A stretch of DNA of 10,160 bases from DATKSG01 sp035531775 (GCA_035531775.1 DATKSG010000077.1:1-10160); one strand, 5' to 3'; counted from the first letter of the stretch, positions 1-7,806 are shown. The notes: generated from the letters alone by a model not told the origin. Made by a program: numbers and translations.

Positions 1-728
1 ACGTGCTCGGGCCGGAAGCGCTGGTGGACTGAGCAGTGCCCCTTCCACAGAAGCAAGGTCGACCCCTTGACGGCCGCTTCGTCCAATCCGCCACGCTCCA
101 GGCGCGGGTCCCACACGGCCATGTCGTCAGGGCCGAAGCCAAGGTCGAAGCCGGTGTTGCGTCCGAGATGCTGGTCCGGGAAGAACAGGACCTTGTCCCC
201 GCCGCCACCGGGGGCGCGGCGGCCCAAGGCCCACGAGAGCACGGCCCCAGCATTGGAGGAGGTGCACACGGCGCCACCGTGGCGCCCGACGAAGGCCTTT
301 AAATCGGCTGCCGAGTTCATGTAGGTGATGGGCACGATGCGCTCGACGTCGGTGACCTCGGCCAGGCAGTCCCAGGCCTCCTCGACCGAGTCGAGGTCAG
401 CCATGTCGGCCATGGAGCACCCGGCGTTCAGGTCGGGCAGCACGACCTGCTGGTGGTCACCGGTGAGGATGTCGGCGGACTCGGCCATGAAGTGCACGCC
501 GCAGAACACGACGAACTCGGCGTCACGACGTTCGGCGGCGATGCGCGACAGCCCGAAGGAGTCACCTCTGGCATCGGCCCAGCGCATCACTTCGTCGCGC
601 TGATAATGATGACCGAGCACCAGGACCCGGGGCCCGAGGGCGGCCTTGGCCGCGGCGATGCGTTCGGCCAATTCCTCGGCCGAGGCACGGGCGTAGTGCT
701 CGGGTAGGGCACGCTGAATACGGAGCAT
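1..728 (-). CDS. nadA: Quinolinate synthase NadA, C-terminal part beyond the left edge
   Basis: NadA condenses iminoaspartate with dihydroxyacetone phosphate to give quinolinate, the NAD precursor, using an oxygen-sensitive [4Fe-4S] cluster in the cytoplasm. The 242 visible codons show family motifs in order: GHHYQ (39-43), CGVHFMAE (76-83), the first cluster cysteine in NAGCSMADM (C104), a YMNSAADLKAF block (136-146), CTSSNA (155-160), FFPDQHLGRNTG (182-193) and the second cluster cysteine in WKGHCSVH (C232). The third cluster cysteine would lie off the window. The ATG at 728-726 is chosen because a purine-rich AAGGGGG (minus strand, 744-738) stands 9 bases upstream and the family motifs follow at the usual distance. 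It is transcribed divergently from uvrC. nadB and nadC often follow nadA, but that side is not visible. The identification is secure from motif order. Confidence 0.96.
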   Translation of the reverse strand, partial: MLRIQRALPEHYARASAEELAERIAAAKAALGPRVLVLGHHYQRDEVMRWADARGDSFGLSRIAAERRDAEFVVFCGVHFMAESADILTGDHQQVVLPDLNAGCSMADMADLDSVEEAWDCLAEVTDVERIVPITYMNSAADLKAFVGRHGGAVCTSSNAGAVLSWALGRRAPGGGGDKVLFFPDQHLGRNTGFDLGFGPDDMAVWDPRLERGGLDEAAVKGSTLLLWKGHCSVHQRFRPEH

Positions 729-950
729 GTCGATGAACCCCCTTCGGGGAGCGCTCCGTCTACGGCCGGCGGGGACAGCCTGGTCGCCCATCCGCGGGGT
801 TGTCGGCCACGAAGCGTTATGTACGCCGGGATACCAGGCCGGCGCTCAACGACCAGTGTAGGCGCCCACAGCGGGGAAGGAACGCCCACGTCGGGCGTCC
901 GCCTGGAGGCCGCCCCGACCCGGCCGGGGGCCGCCGTACGGCACAGTGGG
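729..950. other. Divergent nadA-uvrC intergenic region
   Basis: This 222-base stretch should hold the promoters of both divergent genes, but I find no convincing pair of -35/-10 boxes. The best -10-like hexamer towards nadA is TACACT (minus strand of 855-860), and it lacks a good -35 partner. On the plus strand an open frame continues back from uvrC to an ATG at 819, but its 44 extra codons resemble nothing in UvrC and are probably chance GC-rich coding-like sequence. A small CCCC-GAA-GGGG inverted repeat (minus strand, about 749-739) overlaps the nadA ribosome binding site. No RNA gene or repeat was recognised. Confidence 0.5.
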
Positions 951-3008
951 GTGGTGCTTTCCCGTCCGCCGGCCGGCCAGGTCCCTGACGCCCCAGGCTC
1001 GTACCAGTTCCTCGACGCCGCCGGCCGGGTCCTCTACGTGGGCAAGGCCAAGTCGTTGCGCAGCCGGCTGTCGAACTATTTCGCCGATCCGGCCACCTTG
1101 GCGCCCCGCACGGCCCAGATGGTGGCCTCGGCCGACCGGGTTGAGTGGATCCAGGTGGACAACGAGGTGGAGGCCATCCTCCTCGAGTACGCCCTCATCA
1201 AGGAGCACCGTCCGCGCTTCAACATCCGCCTGGTCGACGACAAGAGCTACCCCTATCTGGCACTGACGGTGGCCGACACCTGGCCCCGGGCCGCCGTCGT
1301 GCGGGGCCGCAAGCGCCCGGGCGTGCGCTACTTCGGGCCCTATGCCCACGTGGGGGCCATTCGCGACACGCTGGACCTGCTGCTGCGCTCCTTCCCCGTT
1401 CGCACCTGCTCGGACACCAAGCTGGAGCGCCACCAGAAGCTCGGCCGACCATGCTTGCTTTACCACATCGAACGGTGCTCGGGCCCCTGCATCGGCGCCG
1501 TAGAACCGGACCGCTACGAGCGCATGGTGCAGGACATCACCGACTTCCTGGCCGGTGACACCGACGAGGTGGAACGCCGCCTCACCGCCGACATGGAACT
1601 GGCCGCCAACGACCTCGACTTCGAACGGGCGGCCCGGCTGCGCGACCGCCTTTCGGTCCTCCGCATGGCTTGCGAACGCCAGCAAGTGGTCACCGAGAGG
1701 CCTGAGGACCTCGACGTGCTCGGGCTGGAGCAGGACTCCCTCGAGGCCGCCGTGTGCGTCTTCCATGTGCGCCGGGGCCGGGTGGTGGGGCGGCGGTCGT
1801 TCGTGCTGGACAAGGCCGAGGAAGTCCCCACTTCGGTGGTGGTGGACCGGGTGCTCGAGGAGCTCTATGCCGATTCCGGCCCCGAGGCTGCCCCCTCCCG
1901 TCGCCGTCGTGGCGCCGACCCATCGGGCTGGACGTCGGGATCGGGCGACCCCGAGCTTTTGGCCTCCTCAGGACCGGCCGACCAGGGCGTGCCCCGCACG
2001 GTGCTCGTGCCCGAGCTGCCCGACGACATCGAGGCCTGGGAGGACCTGCTGGCCCGCCGCCGGGGTGGGCCGGTGGCACTGCGCATCCCCCGGCGCGGCG
2101 GCAAGCGCACCCTGATGGAGACGGTGGCGCGCAACGCCGGCGAGGAGCTGGCTCGCCACCGCCTGCGGAGGGCCTCCGACCACGACAGCCGGGCTCGCGC
2201 CCTGGAGTCGCTGCGCCAGGCGCTGAGCCTGGCGCAGGCTCCCCTGCGCATCGAGTGCTACGACATGAGCCACCTGCAAGGTACTGACTATGTCGGATCG
2301 ATGGTCGTCTTGGAGGATGGCCTTCCCCGCAAGTCCGAGTACCGGCGATTCCGGATCCGAGACGTCCCCGGAAACGACGATTACGCCGCCATGGAAGAGG
2401 TCCTGACCCGTCGCCTCACCGCTTTACTGGCCTGGCGTCGGCGCGACCCGGCCGAGGCGCCGGTGCGTGGGCGCCGCTTCGCCTACCCCCCACAGCTGTT
2501 GCTGCTCGACGGTGGCAAGGGCCAGCTCGGGGTGGGCCTACGCGTGCTCGAAACGCTGGGCCTCGCCGACGAGATCCCGGTGGCGGCCCTGGCCAAGACC
2601 TTCGAAGAGGTCTTCGTCCCGGGACGGGCCGATCCGGTGCGCATCCCACGGGGTTCCGACGCCTTGTTCCTCCTCCAGCGGGTGCGCGACGAGGCGCACC
2701 GCTTCGCCATCTCGTACCACCGCACCCTTCGGGCCCGTCGCATGACCAGCAGCGTTCTCGAGGGAGTGCCCGGCCTGGGGCCGGCCCGGCGGACCCGGCT
2801 ACTGCGGGAGCTCGGCAGCCTGAAAGCGCTGCGGGCAGCGTCCCTGGCCGAACTCGAAGCGTTGCCGTGGCTGCCCGGATCGGTGGCCCGGGCGCTTCAT
2901 TTCCATCTTCACAACCTGGGACCCCGCACGGGGCCAGCCGGCCTAGGCCCCCGCCCGGCCACGATCAATGCGCCCGGGCCCCGGGGCGGCGAGGATGAGG
3001 GGCCATGA
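951..3008 (+). CDS. uvrC: Excinuclease ABC subunit C (UvrC)
   Basis: UvrC makes both incisions around a lesion in nucleotide excision repair after UvrA/UvrB recognition. Counting from GTG 951 (685 residues), the order is: N-terminal GIY-YIG nuclease (Y18, Y29, K32, R39, Y43, E79, N91 match the catalytic set); four cysteines C153, C168, C176, C180 spaced like the known Fe-S ligands; a UVR helix pair for UvrB contact (about 195-240); the RNase H-like 3'/5' nuclease domain with the triad D438 (CYDMSH), D520 (LDGGKG) and H583 (EAHRF); and a tandem helix-hairpin-helix (about 601-655). The tail is Gly/Pro-rich. The protein is longer than the roughly 610-650 residues usual for the family, mainly through a low-complexity stretch near residues 308-345. 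GTG 951 or GTG 954 is preferred to ATG 819 because the family begins just before PGSY; the ribosome site here is weak, so the exact start is uncertain. It overlaps rapZ by ATGA. Confidence 0.96.
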   Translation: MVLSRPPAGQVPDAPGSYQFLDAAGRVLYVGKAKSLRSRLSNYFADPATLAPRTAQMVASADRVEWIQVDNEVEAILLEYALIKEHRPRFNIRLVDDKSYPYLALTVADTWPRAAVVRGRKRPGVRYFGPYAHVGAIRDTLDLLLRSFPVRTCSDTKLERHQKLGRPCLLYHIERCSGPCIGAVEPDRYERMVQDITDFLAGDTDEVERRLTADMELAANDLDFERAARLRDRLSVLRMACERQQVVTERPEDLDVLGLEQDSLEAAVCVFHVRRGRVVGRRSFVLDKAEEVPTSVVVDRVLEELYADSGPEAAPSRRRRGADPSGWTSGSGDPELLASSGPADQGVPRTVLVPELPDDIEAWEDLLARRRGGPVALRIPRRGGKRTLMETVARNAGEELARHRLRRASDHDSRARALESLRQALSLAQAPLRIECYDMSHLQGTDYVGSMVVLEDGLPRKSEYRRFRIRDVPGNDDYAAMEEVLTRRLTALLAWRRRDPAEAPVRGRRFAYPPQLLLLDGGKGQLGVGLRVLETLGLADEIPVAALAKTFEEVFVPGRADPVRIPRGSDALFLLQRVRDEAHRFAISYHRTLRARRMTSSVLEGVPGLGPARRTRLLRELGSLKALRAASLAELEALPWLPGSVARALHFHLHNLGPRTGPAGLGPRPATINAPGPRGGEDEGP

Positions 3009-3853
3009 TCGACTACCTCCTCATCACCGGGATGTCGGGCGCCGGGCGGTCGACGGCCGCCGCCGCCTTGGAGGACGCCGGCTGGTACGTAATCGACAAC
3101 ATGCCGCCGTCGCTGCTCTCGGAGGTGGCCGACGTGGTAGGCCGCCCGGGCTCGGGCCAGGACCGGGTGGCCCTGGTCATCGGCCGGGGCGGCGGTGGCC
3201 AGGTGGCCGACGTCCTCACCGCTGTCGAAGGGCTGCGGGCCCAGGGACACCGGGTGCGCGTCGTGTATCTCGACGCCCCCCAGGAGGTCCTGGTGCGTCG
3301 TTACGAGGGAACCCGTCGGCGCCACCCCATCGCCGGGGCCGGGGTGGAAGACGCCATCGCCGACGAACGCCAGCTGCTCGAGCCCATCCGCGACGTGGCC
3401 GACGTGGTGCTCGACACGGGCCAGCTCAACGTGAACCAGCTCCGCACCCGTGTCCTGGCGCTTTTCGGCGACGGCGAGGGGGCCATGCGGACCTCGGTGG
3501 TCAGCTTTGGCTACAAGCACGGCGTGCCCCTCGACGCCGACCTGGTCTTCGATTGCCGCTTCCTGCCCAATCCCCACTGGGTGGCCGAACTGCGGCCGTA
3601 CTCCGGGCTCGACCAGCCCGTACGCGACTTCGTCATGAGCCAGAAGGAGACGGCCACCTTCTTGGACCTGGTGGGGCGCCTCCTCGACACGCTGCTGCCG
3701 GCGTTCGTGGCCGAGGGAAAGTCCTATCTGACCATCGCCATGGGCTGCACCGGTGGCCGACACCGTTCGGTGGTGCTGGCCGAGGAGTTGGCCAGCCGCC
3801 TGGCCGGTGACGGCACCCGGCCCTCGGTGTTCCACCGGGACGTCGAGCGTTGA
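3005..3853 (+). CDS. rapZ: RapZ-family nucleotide-binding protein (YvcJ-like)
   Basis: This is a cytoplasmic P-loop protein. In E. coli RapZ binds the sRNA GlmZ and controls glucosamine-6-phosphate synthase. In actinobacteria GlmZ is not known, so the role here is uncertain, possibly nucleotide or amino-sugar signalling. The 282-residue product has a Walker A loop GMSGAGRS (9-16) with Arg in place of the usual Lys, as in the mycobacterial homologue as I recall it. It then has a VVYLDAPQEVLVRRYEGTRRRHP-type segment, and the C-terminal domain contains FGYKHG, FLPNPHW, LRPYSG and GCTGGRHRSV (247-256). The length is normal. The ATG at 3005 is set by GAGG at 2991-2994 and overlaps the uvrC stop. 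The gene ends by overlapping the TTG start of yvcK, so the three genes are probably co-transcribed and translationally coupled. Confidence 0.95.
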   Translation: MIDYLLITGMSGAGRSTAAAALEDAGWYVIDNMPPSLLSEVADVVGRPGSGQDRVALVIGRGGGGQVADVLTAVEGLRAQGHRVRVVYLDAPQEVLVRRYEGTRRRHPIAGAGVEDAIADERQLLEPIRDVADVVLDTGQLNVNQLRTRVLALFGDGEGAMRTSVVSFGYKHGVPLDADLVFDCRFLPNPHWVAELRPYSGLDQPVRDFVMSQKETATFLDLVGRLLDTLLPAFVAEGKSYLTIAMGCTGGRHRSVVLAEELASRLAGDGTRPSVFHRDVER

Positions 3854-4725
3854 CCGGCCCCCACGGCCCCAAGGTGGTGGCCATCGGCGGTGGTCACGGC
3901 CTGGCCGCCACCTTGACCGCCGTCCGACGCTTCGCCTCCTCCATAACGGCCGTGGTCTCGGTGGCCGACGACGGGGGCTCGTCGGGCCGCCTACGCCGGC
4001 AGCTGGGCATCGTCCCCCCCGGCGACATCCGCAAATGCCTGGTGGCCCTGGCCGAACCGGGCTCGCTCTTGGCGGCCGCCTTCGAGCACCGCTTCGAGGG
4101 TGAGGACTTGGAGGGCCACGCCGTGGGCAATCTGGTCATCGCCGGGCTCACGGCAGTCGCCGGCGATGTCCAAATCGGGCTGGACGAAGCCGGCCGCCTC
4201 CTCGGTGCAGCCGGACGGGTGGTCCCGGCCACCGGGGAGCCGGTGGTGCTCAAGGCCGAATCCGACCAGGGCGAGATCGAAGGCCAGACGGCGGTGACCC
4301 GGACCCGCCACATCCGGCGGATCTCGCTGGTGCCGGCTGACCCGCCGGCCCGGCCCGAAGCCCTCGCCGCGTTGGCCGAGGCCGACCTGGTGGTAATCGG
4401 CCCGGGCTCGCTGTTCACGAGCATCCTGGCCGCCGTGGCCGTGCCTGGGCTCGGCCTGGCCCTGCGCCAGGCTCCCGGCCGGCGGGTATACGTGGCCAAC
4501 CTGCAGGCCCAGGCGGCCGAGACGGAGGGCTTCGACGTGGCCGACCACGTCCGGGCCCTCCAGGCCCATCAGGTCGAGGTGGACGTGGTGCTGTGCGATA
4601 CATCGGCCATCGAGCTGGGCGAACCGGGGGTGCCGGTGGTGGAGGCGGCCCTCGGACGGACCGATGGAGGGCCGGGGCACGATCCGACCAGACTGGCGGC
4701 GGCCTTGGCCGGTCTGGTCGGATAG
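3850..4725 (+). CDS. yvcK: Gluconeogenesis factor / GlmR (YvcK, CofD-like fold)
   Basis: YvcK/GlmR proteins have a CofD-like nucleotide-binding fold. In Bacillus GlmR binds UDP-GlcNAc and stimulates GlmS, and in mycobacteria the homologue (CuvA) affects cell-wall growth and carbon-source use. The product is 291 residues, with GGGHGL (13-18) near the N-terminus, ADDGGSSGRLR (39-49), PPGDIRK (56-62), HAVGNL (90-95), GPGSLFTS (184-191) and an NLQAQAAETEGF segment. The start is TTG 3850 (TTGA overlap with the rapZ stop), with GGGA at 3837-3840 nine bases upstream; no better start fits. The protein is shorter than most homologues (about 310-340 residues), the shortfall being at the C-terminus. whiA, the normal next gene in actinobacteria, does not follow. 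Confidence 0.94.
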   Translation: MTGPHGPKVVAIGGGHGLAATLTAVRRFASSITAVVSVADDGGSSGRLRRQLGIVPPGDIRKCLVALAEPGSLLAAAFEHRFEGEDLEGHAVGNLVIAGLTAVAGDVQIGLDEAGRLLGAAGRVVPATGEPVVLKAESDQGEIEGQTAVTRTRHIRRISLVPADPPARPEALAALAEADLVVIGPGSLFTSILAAVAVPGLGLALRQAPGRRVYVANLQAQAAETEGFDVADHVRALQAHQVEVDVVLCDTSAIELGEPGVPVVEAALGRTDGGPGHDPTRLAAALAGLVG

Positions 4726-4758
4726 GAAGGTGCGTAGCACGACGACACAGGAGAGGCG
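4726..4758 (+). promoter_or_regulatory. yvcK-gap spacer with strong gap ribosome binding site
   Basis: The spacer is only 33 bases and carries AGGAGAGG (4749-4756 region), a few bases before the gap ATG. It is too short to hold any remnant of whiA and shows no terminator hairpin, so read-through from uvrC-rapZ-yvcK into the glycolytic genes is expected. A TAGCAC hexamer near 4735-4740 could be a -10 element, but it has no supporting -35 box. Confidence 0.6.
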
Positions 4759-5787
4759 ATGACGGTTCGGGTCGGCATCAACGGGTTCGGTCGCATCGGA
4801 CGGAACTTCCTCCGGGCGGCCCGGGCCCAGGGAGCCGACGTGGAGATCGTGGCGGTCAACGACCTGACCGACGCCACCACCAACGCCCATCTCCTTCGCT
4901 ACGACACCACCCACGGCCGCTTCGGCGCCGAAGTCACCACCGAAGACGACCACATCGTGGTGGCCGGACATCGGATCAGGGTCCTGGCCGAACGCGAGCC
5001 CAAGGCCCTGCCCTGGGACGAACTGGGTGTGGAAGTCGTGGTGGAGTCCACCGGTCGCTTCACCGACCGGGAGTCGGCCGCAGGCCACCTCGAAGGGGGG
5101 GCCACCCGCGTGGTGGTCTCGGCCCCGGCATCCGATGTCGACGCCACCTTCGTGGTGGGGGTCAACGACGGAGACTTCGACCCCAAGCGCCATGTCGTGG
5201 TGTCCAACGCCTCGTGCACGACCAACTGTTTCGTGCCCATGGTGAAGGTGGTCGACGATGCCTTTGGCATCATCGGTGGCCTCATGACCACCGTCCACGG
5301 CTACACCAACGACCAGAACCTGCTCGACCTCACCCATAAGGACCTGCGCCGGGCCCGGGCGGCAGCCCAGAACATCGTGCCGGCGTCCACCGGCGCGGCC
5401 CGAGCCACCAGCCTGGTCCTGGCTTCCATGAAGGGAAAGCTCGATGGCACCGCCCTGCGGGTTCCGGTCATGGACGGTTCCATCACCGATTTCACCGCCG
5501 TCGTGCCAGGGTCGGTCTCCGTCGACGATGTGAACAGTGCCTTCCGGGCGGCCGCCTCCTCGGGGCCGCTCAGCCGCGTCCTCGTCTACACCGCCGACCC
5601 CATCGTGTCCTCCGACATTGTGGGCAGCCCGGCGTCGTGCACCTTCGACTCGGGCCTGACCATGATCATGGCCTTCGAGGACCGAACCTTGGTCAAGGTA
5701 CAGGGTTGGTACGACAACGAATGGGGCTACGCCAATCGCCTGGTCGACCTGGTGGCCATCGTCGGCTCCGGCTCGGCTTCCTCCTGA
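4759..5787 (+). CDS. gap: Glyceraldehyde-3-phosphate dehydrogenase, type I
   Basis: This enzyme oxidises and phosphorylates glyceraldehyde 3-phosphate to 1,3-bisphosphoglycerate in glycolysis and runs backwards in gluconeogenesis. The 342-residue product begins with the Rossmann motif INGFGRIGR (7-15). D35 in AVNDL indicates a preference for NAD. The catalytic cysteine is C153 in SNASCTTN, with partner H180 in TTVHGYTNDQN. Further family blocks are HKDLRRARAAAQNI, PASTGAARA, KGKLDG, and the C-terminal WYDNEWGYANRL. The length is typical. One position in the cofactor-side loop is unusual: T192 before HKDLRR, where many NAD enzymes have Pro. The ATG is fixed by AGGAGAGG just upstream and by the family's N-terminus. 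It heads the gap-pgk-tpiA glycolytic cluster. Confidence 0.98.
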   Translation: MTVRVGINGFGRIGRNFLRAARAQGADVEIVAVNDLTDATTNAHLLRYDTTHGRFGAEVTTEDDHIVVAGHRIRVLAEREPKALPWDELGVEVVVESTGRFTDRESAAGHLEGGATRVVVSAPASDVDATFVVGVNDGDFDPKRHVVVSNASCTTNCFVPMVKVVDDAFGIIGGLMTTVHGYTNDQNLLDLTHKDLRRARAAAQNIVPASTGAARATSLVLASMKGKLDGTALRVPVMDGSITDFTAVVPGSVSVDDVNSAFRAAASSGPLSRVLVYTADPIVSSDIVGSPASCTFDSGLTMIMAFEDRTLVKVQGWYDNEWGYANRLVDLVAIVGSGSASS

Positions 5788-5803
5788 GCGCGTCGCGCCA
5801 ACC

Positions 5804-5807
5804 GGAG
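5804..5807 (+). promoter_or_regulatory. Ribosome binding site that fixes the pgk GTG start
   Basis: GGAG stands nine bases before GTG 5817. The pgk frame stays open upstream through the end of gap, so length alone would suggest a longer protein. This site, together with the family's usual N-terminus, supports GTG 5817. Confidence 0.65.
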
Positions 5808-5816
5808 CATTCGCTC

Positions 5817-7010
5817 GTGTCGCATGCAGCCTTCGGGCCCCTGGCCGGCATCCCGCTGCTCGAGGACCTGCCCGACCTCCGGAACCGCCAGGTCCTCGTC
5901 CGTGTCGACTTCAATGTGCCGCTGAGCGAGGCCGTCGGACCGTCGGGAACGCTGCGGGTGGAGGACGACTTCCGGATCAGGGCCGCCTTGCCGACACTCC
6001 AGTGGCTGCTCGAGCGAGGTGCGGGGGTGACTGTGTGCACCCACCTGGGCCGGCCCAAGGGACACCCCGACCCCCGCTTCGACCTGGCCCCGGTGCGGGC
6101 CGTCCTGGCGCAGCTGGCCCCGGCGGTGGAGCTCAGGGAGAACCTGCGCTTCGATCCCGGCGAGGAGGCCAACGACCCGAAATTCGTGGCACGCCTGATC
6201 GAGGGCTTCGACTGCTACGTGAACGACGCCTTCGGGGTGTCGCACCGCTCGCATGCTTCGGTGGTGGGGCCCCCGGCCCGCCTCCCTTCGGCCGCAGGCC
6301 GACTGCTCGAACGCGAGATCGAGGTGCTCGGTGGACTGCTCGTTCATCCTGAGCCTCCCTTCGTCGCCGTGGTCGGCGGGTCCAAAGTGGCCGACAAACT
6401 CGGGGTGCTGAGAGCCCTACTCGAAAAGGTGGACCGACTGATCGTGGGCGGCGGCATGGCCTACACGTTCCTGAAGGCCGCCGGCCACCAGGTCGGGGCG
6501 TCACTGCTCGATGAGGCCAAGGTGGGGGAGTGCGTCCAGTTGCTCGACCTGGCCGGGGAGCGCATCCTGCTCCCTGTCGACATGGTGGCTCTGAGCCCGG
6601 GCGGCACCCTGGGCCACGGCGAGGTGGGCGCCGGCGAGGTCCGCGTCTTCGACGGCGAGGTACCCGAGGGCTGGGAGGCGGCCGACATCGGACCGGTCAC
6701 CGCTCGGCGCTATGCCGACACCCTGGCCGGGGCAGGCACCATCTTCTGGAACGGGCCGATGGGCGTCTTCGAGGACGAGCGCTTTGCGGCCGGGACCCGC
6801 ATCGTGGGCGAAGCGGTGGCCGCTGCCGCCGCCTACAGCGTGGTGGGGGGCGGCGACTCGGCCGCCGCCGTCGACGGCCTGGGACTCGCTGACCGGATCG
6901 ACTTCGTGTCGACCGGAGGTGGCGCCTCGCTCGAGTTACTCGAGCACGGGGACCTCCCTGGCCTGGTGGCCTTGCGGGGGGCGTCCAACGCGCCCGAGGC
7001 CAAGTCCTGA
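5817..7010 (+). CDS. pgk: Phosphoglycerate kinase
   Basis: This enzyme transfers the acyl phosphate of 1,3-bisphosphoglycerate to ADP, the first ATP-yielding step of glycolysis. From GTG 5817 the product is 397 residues, the usual bacterial length. The N-domain carries RVDFNVP (29-35), HLGRPKG, ENLRFDPGEE and YVNDAFGVSHRSHAS, the 3-phosphoglycerate site. The hinge and C-domain carry GGSKVADK, GGGMAYTFLKAAG, FWNGPMGVFE, GGGDSAAAV (nucleotide phosphate loop, D347) and STGGGASLELLE (365-376). It starts 29 bases after gap and ends one base before the tpiA ATG, so the three glycolytic genes should be made together. No truncation or frameshift was seen. Confidence 0.98.
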   Translation: MSHAAFGPLAGIPLLEDLPDLRNRQVLVRVDFNVPLSEAVGPSGTLRVEDDFRIRAALPTLQWLLERGAGVTVCTHLGRPKGHPDPRFDLAPVRAVLAQLAPAVELRENLRFDPGEEANDPKFVARLIEGFDCYVNDAFGVSHRSHASVVGPPARLPSAAGRLLEREIEVLGGLLVHPEPPFVAVVGGSKVADKLGVLRALLEKVDRLIVGGGMAYTFLKAAGHQVGASLLDEAKVGECVQLLDLAGERILLPVDMVALSPGGTLGHGEVGAGEVRVFDGEVPEGWEAADIGPVTARRYADTLAGAGTIFWNGPMGVFEDERFAAGTRIVGEAVAAAAAYSVVGGGDSAAAVDGLGLADRIDFVSTGGGASLELLEHGDLPGLVALRGASNAPEAKS

Positions 7011-7011
7011 C

Positions 7012-7806
7012 ATGGCGACCGACAAGGCCGGGCGCCGACCCTTGGTGAGTGGGAACTGGAAGATGCACCACGACCATCTCCAGGCCATCCGGACCGTGCA
7101 GGACCTCGCCCTTCGCCTGGGGGCAGCTGACGTGGCCGACCTCGACGTGTCGGTTCACCCTCCGTTCACCGACCTGCGCTCGGTGCAGACCGTGATCGAG
7201 GATCGAGGCATCCCGGTGGCCTTGGGGGCCCAGCACTGTTACCACCAGGACCAGGGGGCCTTCACCGGGGAAGTGGCACCTACCATGCTGGCCCGCCTCG
7301 GCGTGCGCTACGTGATCGTGGGTCACTCCGAGCGCCGCCAACTGTTCGGCCAGAGTGACGAGGACGTGGCCGTAACGCTGCGCGCCGTGATGCGATGCTC
7401 CATGACGCCGATCGTCTGTGTCGGAGAGACCGAGGCGGAGCGGGCTCAATCAATGACCGAGGAGCGACTCACCGGCCAGGTGACCGCTGCGCTCGGTGGT
7501 CTCCTTGGCCAGCAACTCGCTTCGATCGTGGTCGCCTATGAGCCCATCTGGGCCATTGGCACCGGCGTCACGGCCACGCCCGACGATGCCCAGGGCGCCT
7601 GTGCCCATATCCGCGCCGTGCTCGGCTCGTTGACCGACGACGAATCGGCCGCCACTGTTCGCATCCAGTACGGGGGGTCGGTGCGGCCCGAGCTCACCGC
7701 CGAGCTCATGGCCCAGCCCGATGTGGACGGGCTCCTGGTGGGGGGCGCCAGCCTGGAAGCTTCATCCTTTGCCGCCATCGTCAAGGCGGCCGGGACCGGA
7801 GGGTGA
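7012..7806 (+). CDS. tpiA: Triosephosphate isomerase
   Basis: This enzyme interconverts dihydroxyacetone phosphate and glyceraldehyde 3-phosphate. The 264-residue TIM barrel has the substrate residues N15 and K17 in SGNWKM, the electrophilic histidine H105 in IVGHSERR, the catalytic base E177 in AYEPIWAIGTG followed by the mobile loop 6 region, and the phosphate-binding YGGSV and GLLVGGASL blocks near the C-terminus. All key residues are present and the length is usual. The start is ATG 7012, one base after the pgk stop, with a GAGG (6996-6999) 12 bases upstream inside pgk; the frame is open further upstream, but only in antisense-like pgk shadow sequence. The enzyme completes the triose segment begun by gap and pgk. 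Confidence 0.98.
   Translation: MATDKAGRRPLVSGNWKMHHDHLQAIRTVQDLALRLGAADVADLDVSVHPPFTDLRSVQTVIEDRGIPVALGAQHCYHQDQGAFTGEVAPTMLARLGVRYVIVGHSERRQLFGQSDEDVAVTLRAVMRCSMTPIVCVGETEAERAQSMTEERLTGQVTAALGGLLGQQLASIVVAYEPIWAIGTGVTATPDDAQGACAHIRAVLGSLTDDESAATVRIQYGGSVRPELTAELMAQPDVDGLLVGGASLEASSFAAIVKAAGTGG

Noticed and set aside
819..950. N-terminal extension of UvrC from ATG 819
   Set aside because: The 44 extra residues have no family resemblance, there is no ribosome site before ATG 819, and UvrC proteins start shortly before the PGxY motif, supporting GTG 951/954.
846..1766. A 306-codon minus-strand frame antisense to the 5' half of uvrC
   Set aside because: It lies wholly opposite conserved UvrC motifs, with composition expected of mirrored GC-rich codons and no motif or ribosome site.
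3029..3055. Arg instead of Lys in the RapZ Walker A loop as a defect
   Set aside because: The same substitution occurs in the mycobacterial homologue as I recall it, so it is a lineage feature rather than a lesion.
2909..3835. A 308-codon minus-strand frame antisense to rapZ
   Set aside because: Antisense shadow of a securely identified gene, rich in His, Gly and Val, with no domain.
3991..5337. A 448-codon minus-strand open frame antisense to yvcK and gap
   Set aside because: It mirrors the codons of two well-identified genes and spans both plus the spacer. Its His/Val/Gly/Asp-rich product has no recognisable domain. It is an antisense artefact of high GC.
5637..5816. N-terminal extension of phosphoglycerate kinase back into gap
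   Set aside because: It overlaps the conserved GAPDH C-terminus in another frame. GTG 5817 has a ribosome site and gives the normal length.
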